A stretch of DNA of 64,000 nt from Entonaema liquescens (Eukaryota; Ascomycota; Sordariomycetes; Xylariales; Xylariaceae): contig CADCSX010000023.1 in assembly GCA_902805475.1 (NCBI GenBank), positions 2,790,001 through 2,854,000 on the forward strand, given 5' to 3'. This document shows, piece by piece, positions 23,116 to 35,042 of the stretch. The notes below the pieces were generated by a model. The model was not told the DNA's origin and did not search any database. It saw only the letters and a program-made list of their open reading frames with translations. Numbering within the stretch: the first letter of the stretch is position 1; every line of letters begins with the position of its first letter. Made by a program: the position numbers and the translations under genes.

Positions 23116-25100
23116 TTAAGCTCCTGGAGGGGGAGGGGCTTCACCCTGGGGTTGGCTCCCCGGTTGTTGTTGAGCGTAGGCTTGGTACCAGAGCGCCAGA
23201 TATTGCTGGTATCCGCCATCTTCATCCAAATTAGTATTATTCATAGGATAGAGAAATGATTGATTGCTTTGAACTTACAGGCAGCATAGGGATCGCTTGC
23301 TGAGTTAGCACCTGCAGGCTCCGCGGGCTGGTTGGTCTGAGCCTGTTGACCATAGTTCGGAGTCGGGCTGGGATTAGAATTAGGGTTGTCCCAATCCCGA
23401 CGATGCTGGTTGCGAGGAGGGCGACTTTGGTTGCCACCGTTGTTATTCTTCTGACGCTAGAAGATTGTAAGCTAATTTGTCTCAACTTATATCATGAAAT
23501 AATAATGACTTACTACTGCCTCGACTTTGTCTTCAATAGCACGCTTGGCCCGGTTAATGGCATCGCGAGATCCGATTAAGCCAATCTCACGTTCAGACTG
23601 ACCAGGAACGGATGCAGTAACATTGATCTTGCATCCTGTGGTGTTCTGCATCTCTCGGATGGTCTCTCCACCCCTACCTATGATCATGCCAACAGCGTCA
23701 CCAGGCACGAAGATAGAATCGTTGATCTTGTCACCAGCACCTTGGCTGTTGTCACGGACTTGGTCAGGTCGCTGGGGGCGTCCCTTATTAGCATCATTGC
23801 CAGTGCTACTGTTGACATTGCGGCTATCACTAGCAACGATCTCAAGAATTAGTTCCTTAGCCTGGCTGGCAGCATTAGGGGGGCCAATGAGGTTCACAGG
23901 GCGCAGACCATCTACACTCTGGTCTTCGCCGACAATGTTAATGTGACAGCCACTTCGCTCTTGTAAGTCCCTAATAGTCTCACCACCACGACCAATAATG
24001 AGGCCAACCGTACGATCAGGGACCATAATCTGCATGCAATCTTCACCATCGCGCAATGTAGCTGGGGCAGGGGTAGTGTTATCGCGACGAGCATGTTGAG
24101 GTTTATCAAGGCCAGCTCGTGCAAGGGCACCCATGCCACTGTCTTCAATGATTCTATTGATTGCGGCCTTGGCTTCAGCACGTCTCGCACGAAGGCCAGT
24201 GATCTTACACTGGCGGTACGGACCAGCTTCACCTGTCGGCGACAAAAATTGCACTCGGCATGAAGTTTCTGACTCAACGCGTCGGAGATTCTCTCCTTGT
24301 CTTCCGATGATAAGGCCCACTAGGCTCGACTCGATGCTGATTACTTCCGAATCATCATCATCTCTAGGCGAAAATGTACCAGCACCAAGACCAAGACCAA
24401 GACCAGCACCGACACCGGCACCGGCACCGGCACCAGCACTGGCACTGGCACTGGCAGCAGGACGACCACGATTAAGGCCAGGCGATAAAGAACGATCACG
24501 ACCACGACCGTAGTCACGAGCAGAAGCACCACGATCATTACGTCGCTCATCCCGGTACGGGTTGACGTTGTCACGAAAATTGTCACGGCGCGTAGGCGGG
24601 GAACGGGACCTTGATCTATAGTGTCTGGCATCCACAGCACGAACATCATGTGCCTGATAGGAGCCAGCAGGAGCTCGCTCATACGGGGTCAAGCCCTTCT
24701 CAGTTGCATAGGACTTCGCCTGAGCTATGGCATCACCAATATTGACAGTACCCGACGTAATTGGTCTAATAGCACTCAAATCAAAGCCTGCAGGTGTTGA
24801 GGATTGTTGTACGGGATAAGCCCCAGTTGCATAAGGGGATGGCTGTGTAGTAGGAGGCAGTGTCGCATACGCATTGGGTCCTTGCTGGTAACCCGGGATG
24901 GCATAGGGTGTTTGACCTTGAGTTGAAGGAGTGGCATTTCCATTTTGCGCCGCTGTAGTACGAAAACATGGTCAGATTCAATTCATGAGAGACTATCGGA
25001 AAGATTGCGCGACAAGAAAGAAGAAGAAAAAACATGGTTGAAAATTCATACCTGCTAAAGCGGCGAGGATCGCCTGGACATTCGGCTGTGCTTCTGCCAT
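23116..25100 (-). CDS. Three-KH-domain RNA-binding protein (FUBP-like)
   Basis: Four exons, 25100-25052, 24952-23514, 23456-23279 and 23219-23116, encode 589 residues with consistent phases. Three KH domains are clear, at about residues 218-285, 321-388 and 427-495; their GxxG loops read IIGRQGE, IIGRGGE and IIGRGGE. The first part is Gln/Pro/Tyr-rich, then Arg/Asp-rich with SRSRSPP. A simple Ala/Ser/Gly/Leu repeat sits at about residues 180-208. The tail has NNNGGNQSRPPRNQ and ends with a short Tyr/Gln motif (YEDGGYQQYLALWYQAYAQQ), as in far-upstream-element-binding proteins. KH proteins of this kind bind single-stranded RNA or DNA and act in splicing, mRNA stability or transcription. The exact fungal role is unknown to me. 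Confidence 0.93.
24377..24461 (-). repeat. Coding simple repeat (Ala-Ser / Gly-Ala / Gly-Leu) in the KH protein
   Basis: A short-period GC-rich tract reading as alternating Ala-Ser, Gly-Ala then Gly-Leu pairs. It acts as a flexible linker before the first KH domain and is a likely site of length polymorphism. Confidence 0.85.
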
Positions 25101-26299
25101 TGCGCTGACAATGCAGTCTGGTCGGCGATTCCACTTGTAGGCAAAAAACCTCTTGGATAAGTTCGTTGCAGCAAGATCAAAGAGCAGAAGTCTATGTATC
25201 AAGATCGGCGACAAATCCTTGGTCCAAAAGATGACGCCGCGAGTCGCAAGGCACGCAAATGCACTTTTCTGATGATGGACAAAGTGGTCAAATTGTATAC
25301 GTTTAGTCAATCAATCAATCAATGTGTCAGATGATCCCTCGACTAGAAGTTGACTAGAGGTTGGCTTGGTCAGATCAATTTAAATTGATGGCGAGATGCA
25401 AAGGCGATCAAAAGCAGCCGAATCAATAGTTGAATTTTTGTTTTGTTTTTTTTTTTGTTCTGTCAATTTGCCTCTGACCTAGGTGTGATACAGTAGGGGA
25501 AATACTGTAGAGGTGTGCAGGTAAGGGGGGTTGGACGTGGGAAATGAAGAAAGGTGTGAAGTTGATCCGGATTAAATTCACTGTTGCGTGTTGCGTGTTG
25601 CGTGTGAATGTGTGTGTTGGAATGCTTCCCTATCTTGAATGGTCAAAGTGCGTCTGTCTTCCTTACCGATCCACTAGACAAATCAATGAAAGAAGAAAGA
25701 AAGAGATCCCTTTGGTGAAAGGTATCAAGTCCTATGGGTTTGTGGGGGGATGTGATTTTTTAAAAGGAAGAGGACTTGGACAAACTTGAATGTTTAAATA
25801 TTGATGGGAAGTGGATGGGTGTAAGAAATGATCGCAGGGCCGGCGATACATGTATATACCTAACAAATTGCTTAGGGTATGGTACGGCAGGTACGGTATT
25901 GGGTACGTAGCCTAATGCAAACCTTCTTTTCTGAGGAAGGCGCTAACTGTTTTCGGCGGCCCTGAGACAGCTGTCTGTTCTCGGGTTATTGCTCTTTCAT
26001 TGGCTCGGGAAGGCTCGACCATCTTAGTCATTCAGCTTATGCCAATCATAAAGTATAATCACATGTACTGTACCTGCCACGCAGGTACGCCTTCAGAGAG
26101 CAGGTGCGTCCTTCAGTATCAGTAGGTACGTACCACCCGCATGCTACCGAAGTACCTCTATAGTCATTGCCATGACTCGATTGGTGATTGCTAAAATCTA
26201 GATCGCTGCATTTGTTGGCAATATCGAACATTCACGAGACCATTAAAGTCATATGAACTTGTAGAGTCAATCAGCTAGGCATTCACTTCTAATAAGGAG
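25101..26299. other. Upstream region of the KH gene
   Basis: About 1.2 kb between the KH start codon and the 3' end of the next minus-strand gene. It contains an AATC tetranucleotide repeat near 25,307-25,322, a T tract near 25,447, a GTTGCGT repeat near 25,584-25,602 and scattered GGTACG/TAGGTA units. No gene is recognised. Confidence 0.5.
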
Positions 26300-27137
26300 C
26301 TACCTATCTCTTTTCTTTGATTTATTCCATATAGCCGCAAGCAATATCATGGCTACAAGAAACATGAAAAAAACCATCAAGGCATCCGCCAGCCGCTTCC
26401 TTGACGCAGCCGATTTTATATCATACCGTTCTATCATGTCCATTTCATGTAGCTGTATCTTAAGTTCCAAGTGTTTAACCTGTAGTTCTAAGCACTTTGA
26501 CTCGAGTTGCTCTTTTGTTGATGTTGACGGGGTTGGTGGGATGCTTGGTCCGCCAACCTCAACAACCCCCCCTTTACGCTCAACGGTTCCAGCAACCCGA
26601 TGAGAGGATCCCAGCAATGATTGCAGCCAGCCACCCGCGATACTATTTACCCAAGAATTGGGCATAGAACTGCCTTGTCCTGCTGCACATAGTTGGGCAG
26701 TAGTATCCTCTACATGGGCTACGGTCTGTTTCGATTCTAATATATCGTTAGGTCCTGGGGTCCAGACTGTCCAGTGGCGTGCGCCTGGGTTCCTAGTACG
26801 GTTCTCACGCTGGTAATCCTGTGATCTAGCAGCAAGAGACACTTGAATAGTTGATCCAACGGCACTGTGGCACGGCGAGGTCTGCGGCATGGCTAATGAG
26901 GATTTGTTCAAGTTCCCCGACAGAGTAGATCCAAGCCCAGCGGACTAGTATTGTATTAGAAGCAACGTAGTATATAAAGGTGTATAGACTAGGGAGATAA
27001 ATATTTTTAAGTATGAATAAGGAATTATTATATCCTACCTGGATATCGTAGGAAGAATCGCAGTATTCTAGTTGTCCTAAGTGGTTGCCAACGCCAATCC
27101 AACCTAATCGTTCACCGTCCGTCGTCTTTGGAGTCAT
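26300..27137 (-). CDS. Tail-anchored coiled-coil protein, function unknown
   Basis: Two exons, 27137-27039 and 26944-26300, joined across a 94-nt intron with an ACTAG acceptor, encode 247 residues. The N-terminus MTPKTTDGERLGWIGVGNHL is not recognised. The middle is polar with SSMPNSWVNSIAGGWLQSLL. Residues about 175-205 form a probable coiled coil (KEQLESKCLELQVKHLELKI). A single strongly hydrophobic segment near the C-terminus (ALMVFFMFLVAMILLAAIW) is followed by the basic tail NKSKKRDR, so the protein is most likely tail-anchored with its bulk in the cytosol. It resembles no family I know and looks lineage-specific. An alternative acceptor downstream (near 26,890) would be out of phase with exon 1. 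Confidence 0.65.
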
Positions 27138-27720
27138 CTCCGAGCTGAATAGAAAATAAGCCTAAGAAAGGATTCCTATAAAGGAGTAGTCAGAAACGGG
27201 AGGGAGATGATGTAGATGAGATGAGATGAGATGAGGGAATATCTAAATCGAGGGAAGATGCGAAGGGAAACAACGAAAACCTCGAGATGGAAAGAACGTG
27301 TGTGGATAGGCAGAATAAATAAGGAAGGAACGTCCCGTTGCTGCCTTCAGATGAAAGCTACATGTATGTACCTTATGTATCTAGATGCATCCAATGGCCT
27401 TGTACCCATCGTAACTTATAGAAGGTTACACCTCATGTAGGTAGATACAGTCCGAATACAGGTGCAAACACAGGTGCCTTCCACTAAGAAGCCTAAAGCT
27501 CCGGTAGGTATCTCCCATAGTGATGCATCGTCCATACCGTCGCCCATAACAACACTTTAAGTTCCAGAACACTTAGTCAAGCATCAAAGCAGATTAGGCT
27601 ACTGCACTTTCCATTTTTCTATCTGATCCTTCCATTTTCATCTTCATTTAATTTTATCATCAAGGAACACTGATTAACCCCCAACCATCAAACAACAACC
27701 ACTTTTACCTACACATCAAG
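27138..27720. promoter_or_regulatory. Divergent promoter region between two orphan genes
   Basis: A 583-bp space between divergent start codons. It includes a GATGA pentamer repeat near 27,208-27,237 on the side of the minus-strand gene and an ATG-free A/C-rich stretch before the start at 27,721. Confidence 0.45.
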
Positions 27721-28666
27721 ATGGATGGTAAGGGGTCTCAAAAACGCGATGGTCGCCGCGGCCGACACAATGGCTATGGATCCTGGCGAAAGGCTCAGAA
27801 TCCCTCGCATCAAGACCGCAAACAAGACCGCAAGCAAGGTGATCAACAAGACCAACAAGACCATCAAGGTAATCAACAAGATCATCAAGATCATCCACAA
27901 GGCCATCAGCAAGACCCTCTACAGAATTATCAGCCATTTCGTCAGCCGGTCCAGCAACTAGTTCAGCAGCCAGTTCATCGACAGCAGCCCGAGAAGCAGC
28001 AACCTGAGAAGCAGCAGCCTGCTCAGAAACAGCCTGCTCAGAAACAACCTGCTCAGCAACAGCTTGCCGAGCAACAGCAGCCTGAGAAGCAAAGCTCCAA
28101 AGCCTGTCAGACCTCCAACGAAGTAAGTTCCAAGCCATCTCAATAAATATGCAAACTTCCCTGACTAAATTATACAGTGTCAGATTTATCGCTCCCCAGA
28201 CACTGTCGCTGGTGAGGTTGACGCTCTGAGACGCACTATCGAATATGTTGGACAGCGCAACTCCGAGCTTCTTGTCCAATTCGAAGAGCTCAAGGGACAA
28301 TTCTCGGGCCTGAAAGGACAGTACAACATCTTCGTGGATACACTCAAAAAGAACGTTGTCTTGCTCCCAGGGGGCAATCAGTTCCTACAGGCTTTGGCAG
28401 AAAAGGAGGCACAACAGAAGCGCCGCGCAATCCGCGATTCACTATTGATCTCAGACCAATCCCAGAGCGCGGTTCCACCTGAGGAGAAGCCTTATGTCGA
28501 TAGTATCATCGATTTCTGCTACGAACTTCTCAAGTTCCAAGTTGGCGTAACTAATGGACTTCGTGAAGAGCTTGCTTCGCTTACTCAGAAGAATATCGAA
28601 GTTGATGATCGCCTCGAGCCCGAGTCCAACTCCGATTCTATTCCCGTAAACGAAACCTCGCAGTAG
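27721..28666 (+). CDS. Gln-rich repeat protein with C-terminal coiled coil, function unknown
   Basis: Two exons, 27721-28122 and 28178-28666, with a 55-nt intron, encode 296 residues. Residues about 30-130 are built from degenerate Gln/Asp/His/Lys repeats (QDQQDHQGNQQDHQDH) and then tandem KQQPE and QKQPA blocks. The region is low in hydrophobic residues. The second exon encodes a helical, heptad-like part (EVDALRRTIEYVGQRNSELL, then QFEELKGQFSGLKGQ) and a second acidic helical segment ending in NETSQ. The composition is prion-like in the sense of being Gln-rich and disordered, but the many charged Asp and Lys residues argue against simple amyloid formation. No family is recognised. Confidence 0.7.
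27810..28092 (+). repeat. Coding Gln-rich tandem repeats
   Basis: Degenerate CAAGAC/CATCAA hexamer-like units followed by 15- to 24-base repeats that read KQQPE and QKQPA. They are inside the first exon of the Gln-rich protein and mix CAA and CAG codons, so it is not a pure trinucleotide run. Confidence 0.8.
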
Positions 28667-29771
28667 AAAGCACAAGTCAGGATTGGTAATGCTACTCTTT
28701 TATCTTCCCTTACAGATATCGTGTTTGGATTGCGGACCGGCTGGTAAGTTGGACACATGAGCGTAGTATCGTGATCCAAATCTAACATGCTTCAGGTTAT
28801 AATAGTCCTCTTCAATCCTACATATAACGTCGGCCGCTTACATATCGCCGCCATATGGTCTGTGGTAAAATAGGGAGATTAGGGGTATATGAGGTTTGCT
28901 TGGAAACGGAATGATCCGTATAACTGTGTTGTCCTTGGCAGGGAACCTGGCGATACGCTTTTGTTCGTAGCATAGTTCGGCATCCCAGATAGATATCCCA
29001 ATTCAGTTCTCGGTTTTCCCAATATGGTCTTTCTAAGTTTTTATATTACATTCCGTAATCCTTACCGATTCTGAATTTTGCGCTCAAGCCTACATAAGAG
29101 TACCACGTTAGGAAATTCAAGTCTGGTCTTGAAGGTTTCGTCATATCATGATAAAAATTACCTCAAAGTGCAACTTGAAAATGTGATCCGCTGTATGGAA
29201 CTATTTTTGATAGCCGTGTCAATATGGTGGTATCGGGAGGGTGCATATAAAACACGCTTTAAGGTGCCCCTTTTTTGACTTGTAGGATGAAAGCCAGCAG
29301 AAGACTCATGCAGCCTAGTAGGTATGTTATCAGGTACCGCAGGTGGCACGTCTAAGGAGAACTGCAAGAAACAAGGCAAACTAGAAAATTTTGCGTTTTG
29401 CACAAGAAATATAACGGCAACTTAAAAGTACTTATTCCTGTGGTGATAGGTAGCGGGGCCTGCGATCCCCTCAGAAAGCATCATATATGTTAATTGTCGT
29501 TAGCGTGACAACCGTAACTACCTTAGTACTCCTGTTAACAAAAGGTCACCCTACCTAGGCTTCAACTGACCTTAGCAACTTTTAAAAAAGGCGTTTTAGG
29601 TACCTCATAAAATGCCACTTGCGAAAAATTAGGTCGCCAACAAATAACCGAACACGCAGATATTTCGACTAACGACTCCTTTTGCCTGTTAGATTTATCT
29701 TCCGCCGCCTAATCCTATTTTACGGAATTCGCAGATACCTACCAAAACACGAAAACCCATCATTATTATTG
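28667..29771. other. Intergenic region
   Basis: About 1.1 kb between two same-strand genes. No protein or RNA gene is recognised. The last 200 bases (TACCTAGGC near 29,553 onward) are the probable promoter of the next gene. Confidence 0.45.
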
Positions 29772-32565
29772 ATGATGGCTACCGAAAACACTGGGGGCTC
29801 TACGGAAGCCCGGGCGCGAGGCAATAACCTTTATCGGAAAGGTCAGTTCAACGAAGGTAAGGGTTTGTTTTGATAGCTAGGTATTATTATTATATGCTCA
29901 CAGTTATAATATAGCGCTGAAAGAATATCAGAAGGCTGCCACTCTGGCTCCTTCAGACCCTTCTCCGTTGTCGAACCTTTCCGCCGTCAATTTCGAAATT
30001 GGCAAATACGCCGAATGCGTTGACTTCGCGACAAAAGCTTTGAGCATCATTAAAACTGACCCAGAGCACAAGGCTCTTAAGCAGAAGTTGCTAACCAGAC
30101 AAGTGAAAGCTCATCTTCATCTGTCATGCCTGGACGATGCCGAGGGTATCTTAGGTCAATTGGAGTCAAAAAATGAGGTTAACGTCCTCCGTGGCCTGAT
30201 CAAAGAATTAAGAGAAATCCATAACTTCCCCCAGCAGCATAGATTACTATGTGAGATGGTATCGCAGCTACCGCATTTGAAGCCAAACCTGTAGGTTGAA
30301 CCAAGCGCTAAAATTTTGATTGATGGGCTGACATTTCAAAGTGACGACTTGAAGACGTTTTATGGGTTCGGCGACGACAAGGGCGAATCAGTATACACGA
30401 CTGAGCTCGAGAAATCCGCCGGAAAAGATCCAGTCTTGTCTATCATGTTCTGCGGTGTTTCAGACGCTCGTCACGTCTTCCACACCATCTTGAAGTACTC
30501 TTTGGAAAAGAAAGGGTCTCAGAAGTTACACATAACCACAGTAGACCACCACGCGATTGTTGTGGCTCGTAATCTAGTGTTTGCTAGAATGCTGCTCGAA
30601 GCAGCTATCGACCAAGAGTCAAGAGATGTTACATTGCTAAGTCTGAGTTACGTGTATTGCGCTCAAATCATCCCGCCATTCGCATGGAACAAACTGCAAG
30701 AGACCGTCGACAAACTCCTGGACCGACTCGAGAACGAGCAACAACCCGCCGATATGGTGTATATACCAACCCAACAGATAGACGGGGTCATCGACGTCTT
30801 AAAGGGCTGGAAGGGGAAACTTGGGACGGCGTATAAAACCCCTGAGATCCGTCGCTATGTGGCGGAACACGATAAAAGGCAAAACGAGGAGGAGCTGTAC
30901 ATGCTATCCAAGTTTAAAATAGACCAACGGGCTTTCGATGACTTTTCCGTCCTATTTATTCCACCAGTTATGTTGTCGACCTTTGAGCCAGACTTATCCC
31001 CTCCCTTTACGAATTACCAGGCGGGAAAGCAGGGAGCCAAGAAGCGCCTCTCTGACTACCTGGATAAATACTGGAAAGTAAATTTCACACTCCTCGACGC
31101 GATAGAGTATAAAAGAGCGGACGATGACATTTTGAGTGTCATGGAAAGGCACCCGGTCAGCGTTGTTGTATCAACAGTGAACCAACTATCTACAGTAAGG
31201 CCATGCGATGGATCACTGTATTGCTTGAAGCATATGAAGGATTTCTTCGAGAAAGTCAGCCTAAGCTTACTTCAGCTACGTGACAGGCTCACTGTCGAGA
31301 TGATAGTTGGGGGAATGACTGAAGTATTGGAAAGAGTTCGCTATGGTATCTTGGATCGTCCCGAACAAAGGGGAGATGCGGACCCGTCCACCACTATCGA
31401 CTGGCCTCTACGATACCATGTGGTCCATTTGAACAACATCCCGTAAGTCAATCTTATATCTAGCTAACGATGGTTGTTGCAAGGCTAATAAAGCTACTAG
31501 AGATTATATCGGAGGATCATTGCCGAGCTTTCTTTACGGGTCCCCTGTCGTAAAGAAAGGGGCTGGATTAGGCCTAACTTCGTGTTGTCTGCGAACTCCG
31601 CACTTATGGCAAGACATCGATCATTTCAACGCAGAGTACTTATTGATGCACGACCGAAAGTTGATTGAGAGCCATTTCCAACTGAAGCTAGCCAAGGAAC
31701 CTTCAAGGAAGCTAAAATTCGCGTTGCAATACTATCATCGTTGGGAAAAGTGCGAGAGCAGACTCCAATCTCTAGAGGAACTCATGCCACGAAAGGACTT
31801 TTTAAAGTGGCTGTTTGCTCACTTCCTCAAGATATGTCTACCTTATCCACGCCCCCCAGAAGTGTATATCTTCTACGTGCCTCTCAACATGACGGTATTC
31901 ATGAAACTACTTGTTCATGTGGCTGAGCTAGGTTACCCGAGTCATTGGCTGTCAGATCTTATCACATCACTTAGCCGTGGTACGATCACGACCACAGCTA
32001 GAGCACCGAGGAGCAAGTGGCTTGACACTGCTGCTGTGGATAAGGTATATCCAAGCCGCGAAATTTGTGTCAAGCCTTGGTCAGCGGAATTCACCACACT
32101 TATGACTCAATATCGAGGCCTCCTCCCCTATACCATTGTGGTACCAAGCGGAATCCTACCTGCACCAGAGACTATCACCGAGTACTCGATTATAATCCCA
32201 TATGATGCCCGGGGGCCTACCTCGACTGTCCCGAATTCATCTTGGTCTTTTGGAACATTCGAAAGTACGACACACCACATGATTCTTTCTACACTCACTT
32301 TCTTGACGACGAACGAGGAGAGACGACGCCTCTCGCGGCGAAGAAGAGGGCAGACGGGTTCAACATCGTGAGCGCGGTTAGATACGTCACGGACGCGTCT
32401 ACAGCCACCTTCTGGCTGAGAAGCGACGTGATGGAGTCTATGTTGAGAGAGGGATGGATCGTATTCTTTGCGAGGACTGACACGTGGAAATGTCAGTCAC
32501 CGGCGTTTCCTTTGTGGAGGGTTCTGTTGACGAAGAGGACCTGGAAGGAATGTGTAGTTGCGTGA
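29772..32565 (+). CDS. TPR plus DUF4470 protein, with apparent 1-nt frameshift
   Basis: Four exons, 29772-29856, 29915-30290, 30342-31442 and 31501-32565. The in-frame TAG near 30,292 is removed by a 51-nt intron with a CTGAC branch-like site. The N-terminus has a TPR pair (EARARGNNLYRKGQFNEALK, then NLSAVNFEIGKYAECVDFAT). It is followed by the DUF4470 region (YGFGDDKGESVYTTELEKSA, LSIMFCGVSDARHVFHTIL), a module common in large fungal proteins that often carry MYND fingers; no MYND finger is seen here. Near 32,211-32,215 the frame breaks in a run of five G. Adding one G restores AYLDCPEFILVFWNIRKYD and a total of 875 residues. MMAT gives two adjacent possible starts (29772 or 29775). The molecular role is unknown. 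Confidence 0.85.
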
Positions 32566-35042
32566 TATTGCCCATGAACTTAATTACCTGCCCAAGGTAT
32601 CTGTTTACGTATGTAGAAACTAACGGAGTCTGACGATAGGATCACAATTCATTAGGTTAGGTAGTTAGTAATAAACTTGTACGCGTATGTTTGCATACAT
32701 AGTATTGTTTAGGTTGACGGCCATATGATCCAACCCACGAAAGACACCTGGCTGACAATCACGCAGTGGATTTCATATAGACTGCTGCTGTCCGATACAG
32801 GTAGGAGACCTCCAGAGAAAGAGGACCCGACCCGCTGATGTGGGCGTGAGGGAGGTTTATTTAAGATGCGCTCCAGTTCTACCCGAGGCGTCTGGGGTGT
32901 TATTAGCGCCGACTGCTTTATTGGCCAGCGGTGTCCGGCGCTTAATATTGGCCCACCGTATATCTCGAAAATCATGTTTGCCGTACGGGGATCGGCTATT
33001 GGGGGGGTGGTGGGTTAAGATGCAAAAGATTCGCATACCTATGTAGGTACCCATACCTACTCGATATCTTTATTCCGTAGCACAACATACCTGGCTATGT
33101 AGTTTATCTGAAGCTTCCGCGTATATCGTTGTATAATAGTTTTGAGACCAGACAAGGGGTTCGGTTAGTTCGGTGCGATGCAGCCGCCGGCGACTTTTCT
33201 ACCAATCATCTTACACCGCTGCCGCTAATCTGAGATTGCGTTTGAGCCTATGACGGGAGGCGGCAAGAAATTGCTGCAAAGTTGTATAACTCGAGGACCG
33301 AATAGAGAGAGACCCTTATTCTCGATAGTTAATACAAGACCTTTACGAGTTTCTAAATCATCGTTTTTGTTTGCGATCACTTATTTCGTGTTACTTATTC
33401 CGCATGTTGCGGAGTACGAAAGCCTTTACCTTCATCTATCCGGATTTTTGGGAAGGTAACTTAGACTACCTTAACGAACAGGTATCCCTTGATATTGGTG
33501 TATAGGTAGAATCTAAATAATTCTTTGTATTTACAAGGGACGGGAAGCTTTTAATTGCCCTGATCCAGTAGATCTGAAGGCGCGATAAAGTTTCCCTAGG
33601 GGCCAACTACGCGGACCCTGGGACAACCATATGATGCGTTTTGATTGGTTGAAACATTCTTACTCATCATGTTCGTACCTGATGAAAGTTATCCAAGCCA
33701 CTAACCCACCAAGCCACTAACCCACCGACCCATTTTCTCCCTTTCTTCTAATTCTCTGTTGGATGTGTAATTATGAGAACGTCCTGTCATTGTGCGCCCA
33801 AGTGAATCAAGTTGTCTGCGAAAATGACTCCTAAACACTTCTCGAATTTTACATCCTCTACACATAGACGAATATTTGCTATCCCGGCCATTTTATGCGC
33901 CTCATGACGCAAGTCATCGGCAGGAACCTTTCCTGCATACAGGAGGCGTATGTCCTCTGCAATCCTACGAAGGGTAGACCGGGAGCTTAAAATGTTAGAT
34001 GCAGTTTGCTCTATCTAATGTCACTTAATCTAGCAATCCTAGTAACTTAAATCTAACCCTCAACTTCGGATTACGTAGCTCGCCGTATATCATCATAGCA
34101 AAGATGGTGACGATTAATGGAGTATTAATCAGTCCGAATACGCATCTTACAATGCGTAGAATACGGAGGAATAGATGGACCTTATATATCTACCATGATT
34201 TGGTGGACCCCTGACGAATAGTTGAGTACGTTCGCATCAGTACAGATTCACCTGGTACAAGCTGAATTCCGACGTCGGTGTGGTGGAAAGAAGCATAACT
34301 GGATGCGAGAATCGCGATATAAAACTCCCTCAATAGGATTGACATCTGATTCGAATTTGACCTTGAAATTGATATCCTGGTCAGGTAGACGAGCCAAGGA
34401 AATCAGCTAGTGAGAGCGCGGAGACAGGTGGATCGACTGGCTGAGAATGATCGCTGGCGCTTAGCTACGTCTCTACACCGCGCGTAACCTTCACGAACAA
34501 ACTGAACTGACAAAGAACCTTCTAATCAAGTGCGGTGGATAAGCAAAACAAAGGCGTCTATACATTCTATTTTGAAACGGGACCCGTCTTGATCATTCGG
34601 TCCTTAAGCTGCCCTTGACTGGCCATTAGGTCGTCGTCGTTGCGGCCGCCAGGTGGGTTGAAACTTGACATTACACGACTTCTTTATCATTCAACAGCTC
34701 CCCCCTCCATTACCTTCATACTTTTCATTGTCCCACTACAATCACTTTTTACTTGTCAATTACAACAAATTTCTTTTTCAATTCTCTGTCACCTGTTGTG
34801 ACGTTAATGCAGTTACGGTACACAATACATCGTTGAATGAATCACGGTCTTTCCTTATACCTTCTGTTATCCTTCTGCCGCTTTTCTCTCTATTTATAAT
34901 TTCTTTGACGATACCCTTTTGTTCCATCTTAACAATACCACATCGCACTGAAGCGGCACAAAAGTCCCCTAGCAAGCACATCTGGTACGGCTTCTAGGAA
35001 GACGAGACAATCCATCAGGAAATTCAATCCTGCTTTCGTTTC
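32566..35042. other. Intergenic region of about 2.5 kb
   Basis: Contains a duplicated AAGCCACTAACCCACC unit near 33,695-33,725, TAGGTA/TACCTA motifs near 33,040-33,060, and an open minus-strand stretch at about 33,784-34,000 that I could not confirm as a gene. The 34,680-35,040 part is A/T- and pyrimidine-rich and is probably the PRM1 promoter and leader. Confidence 0.45.
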
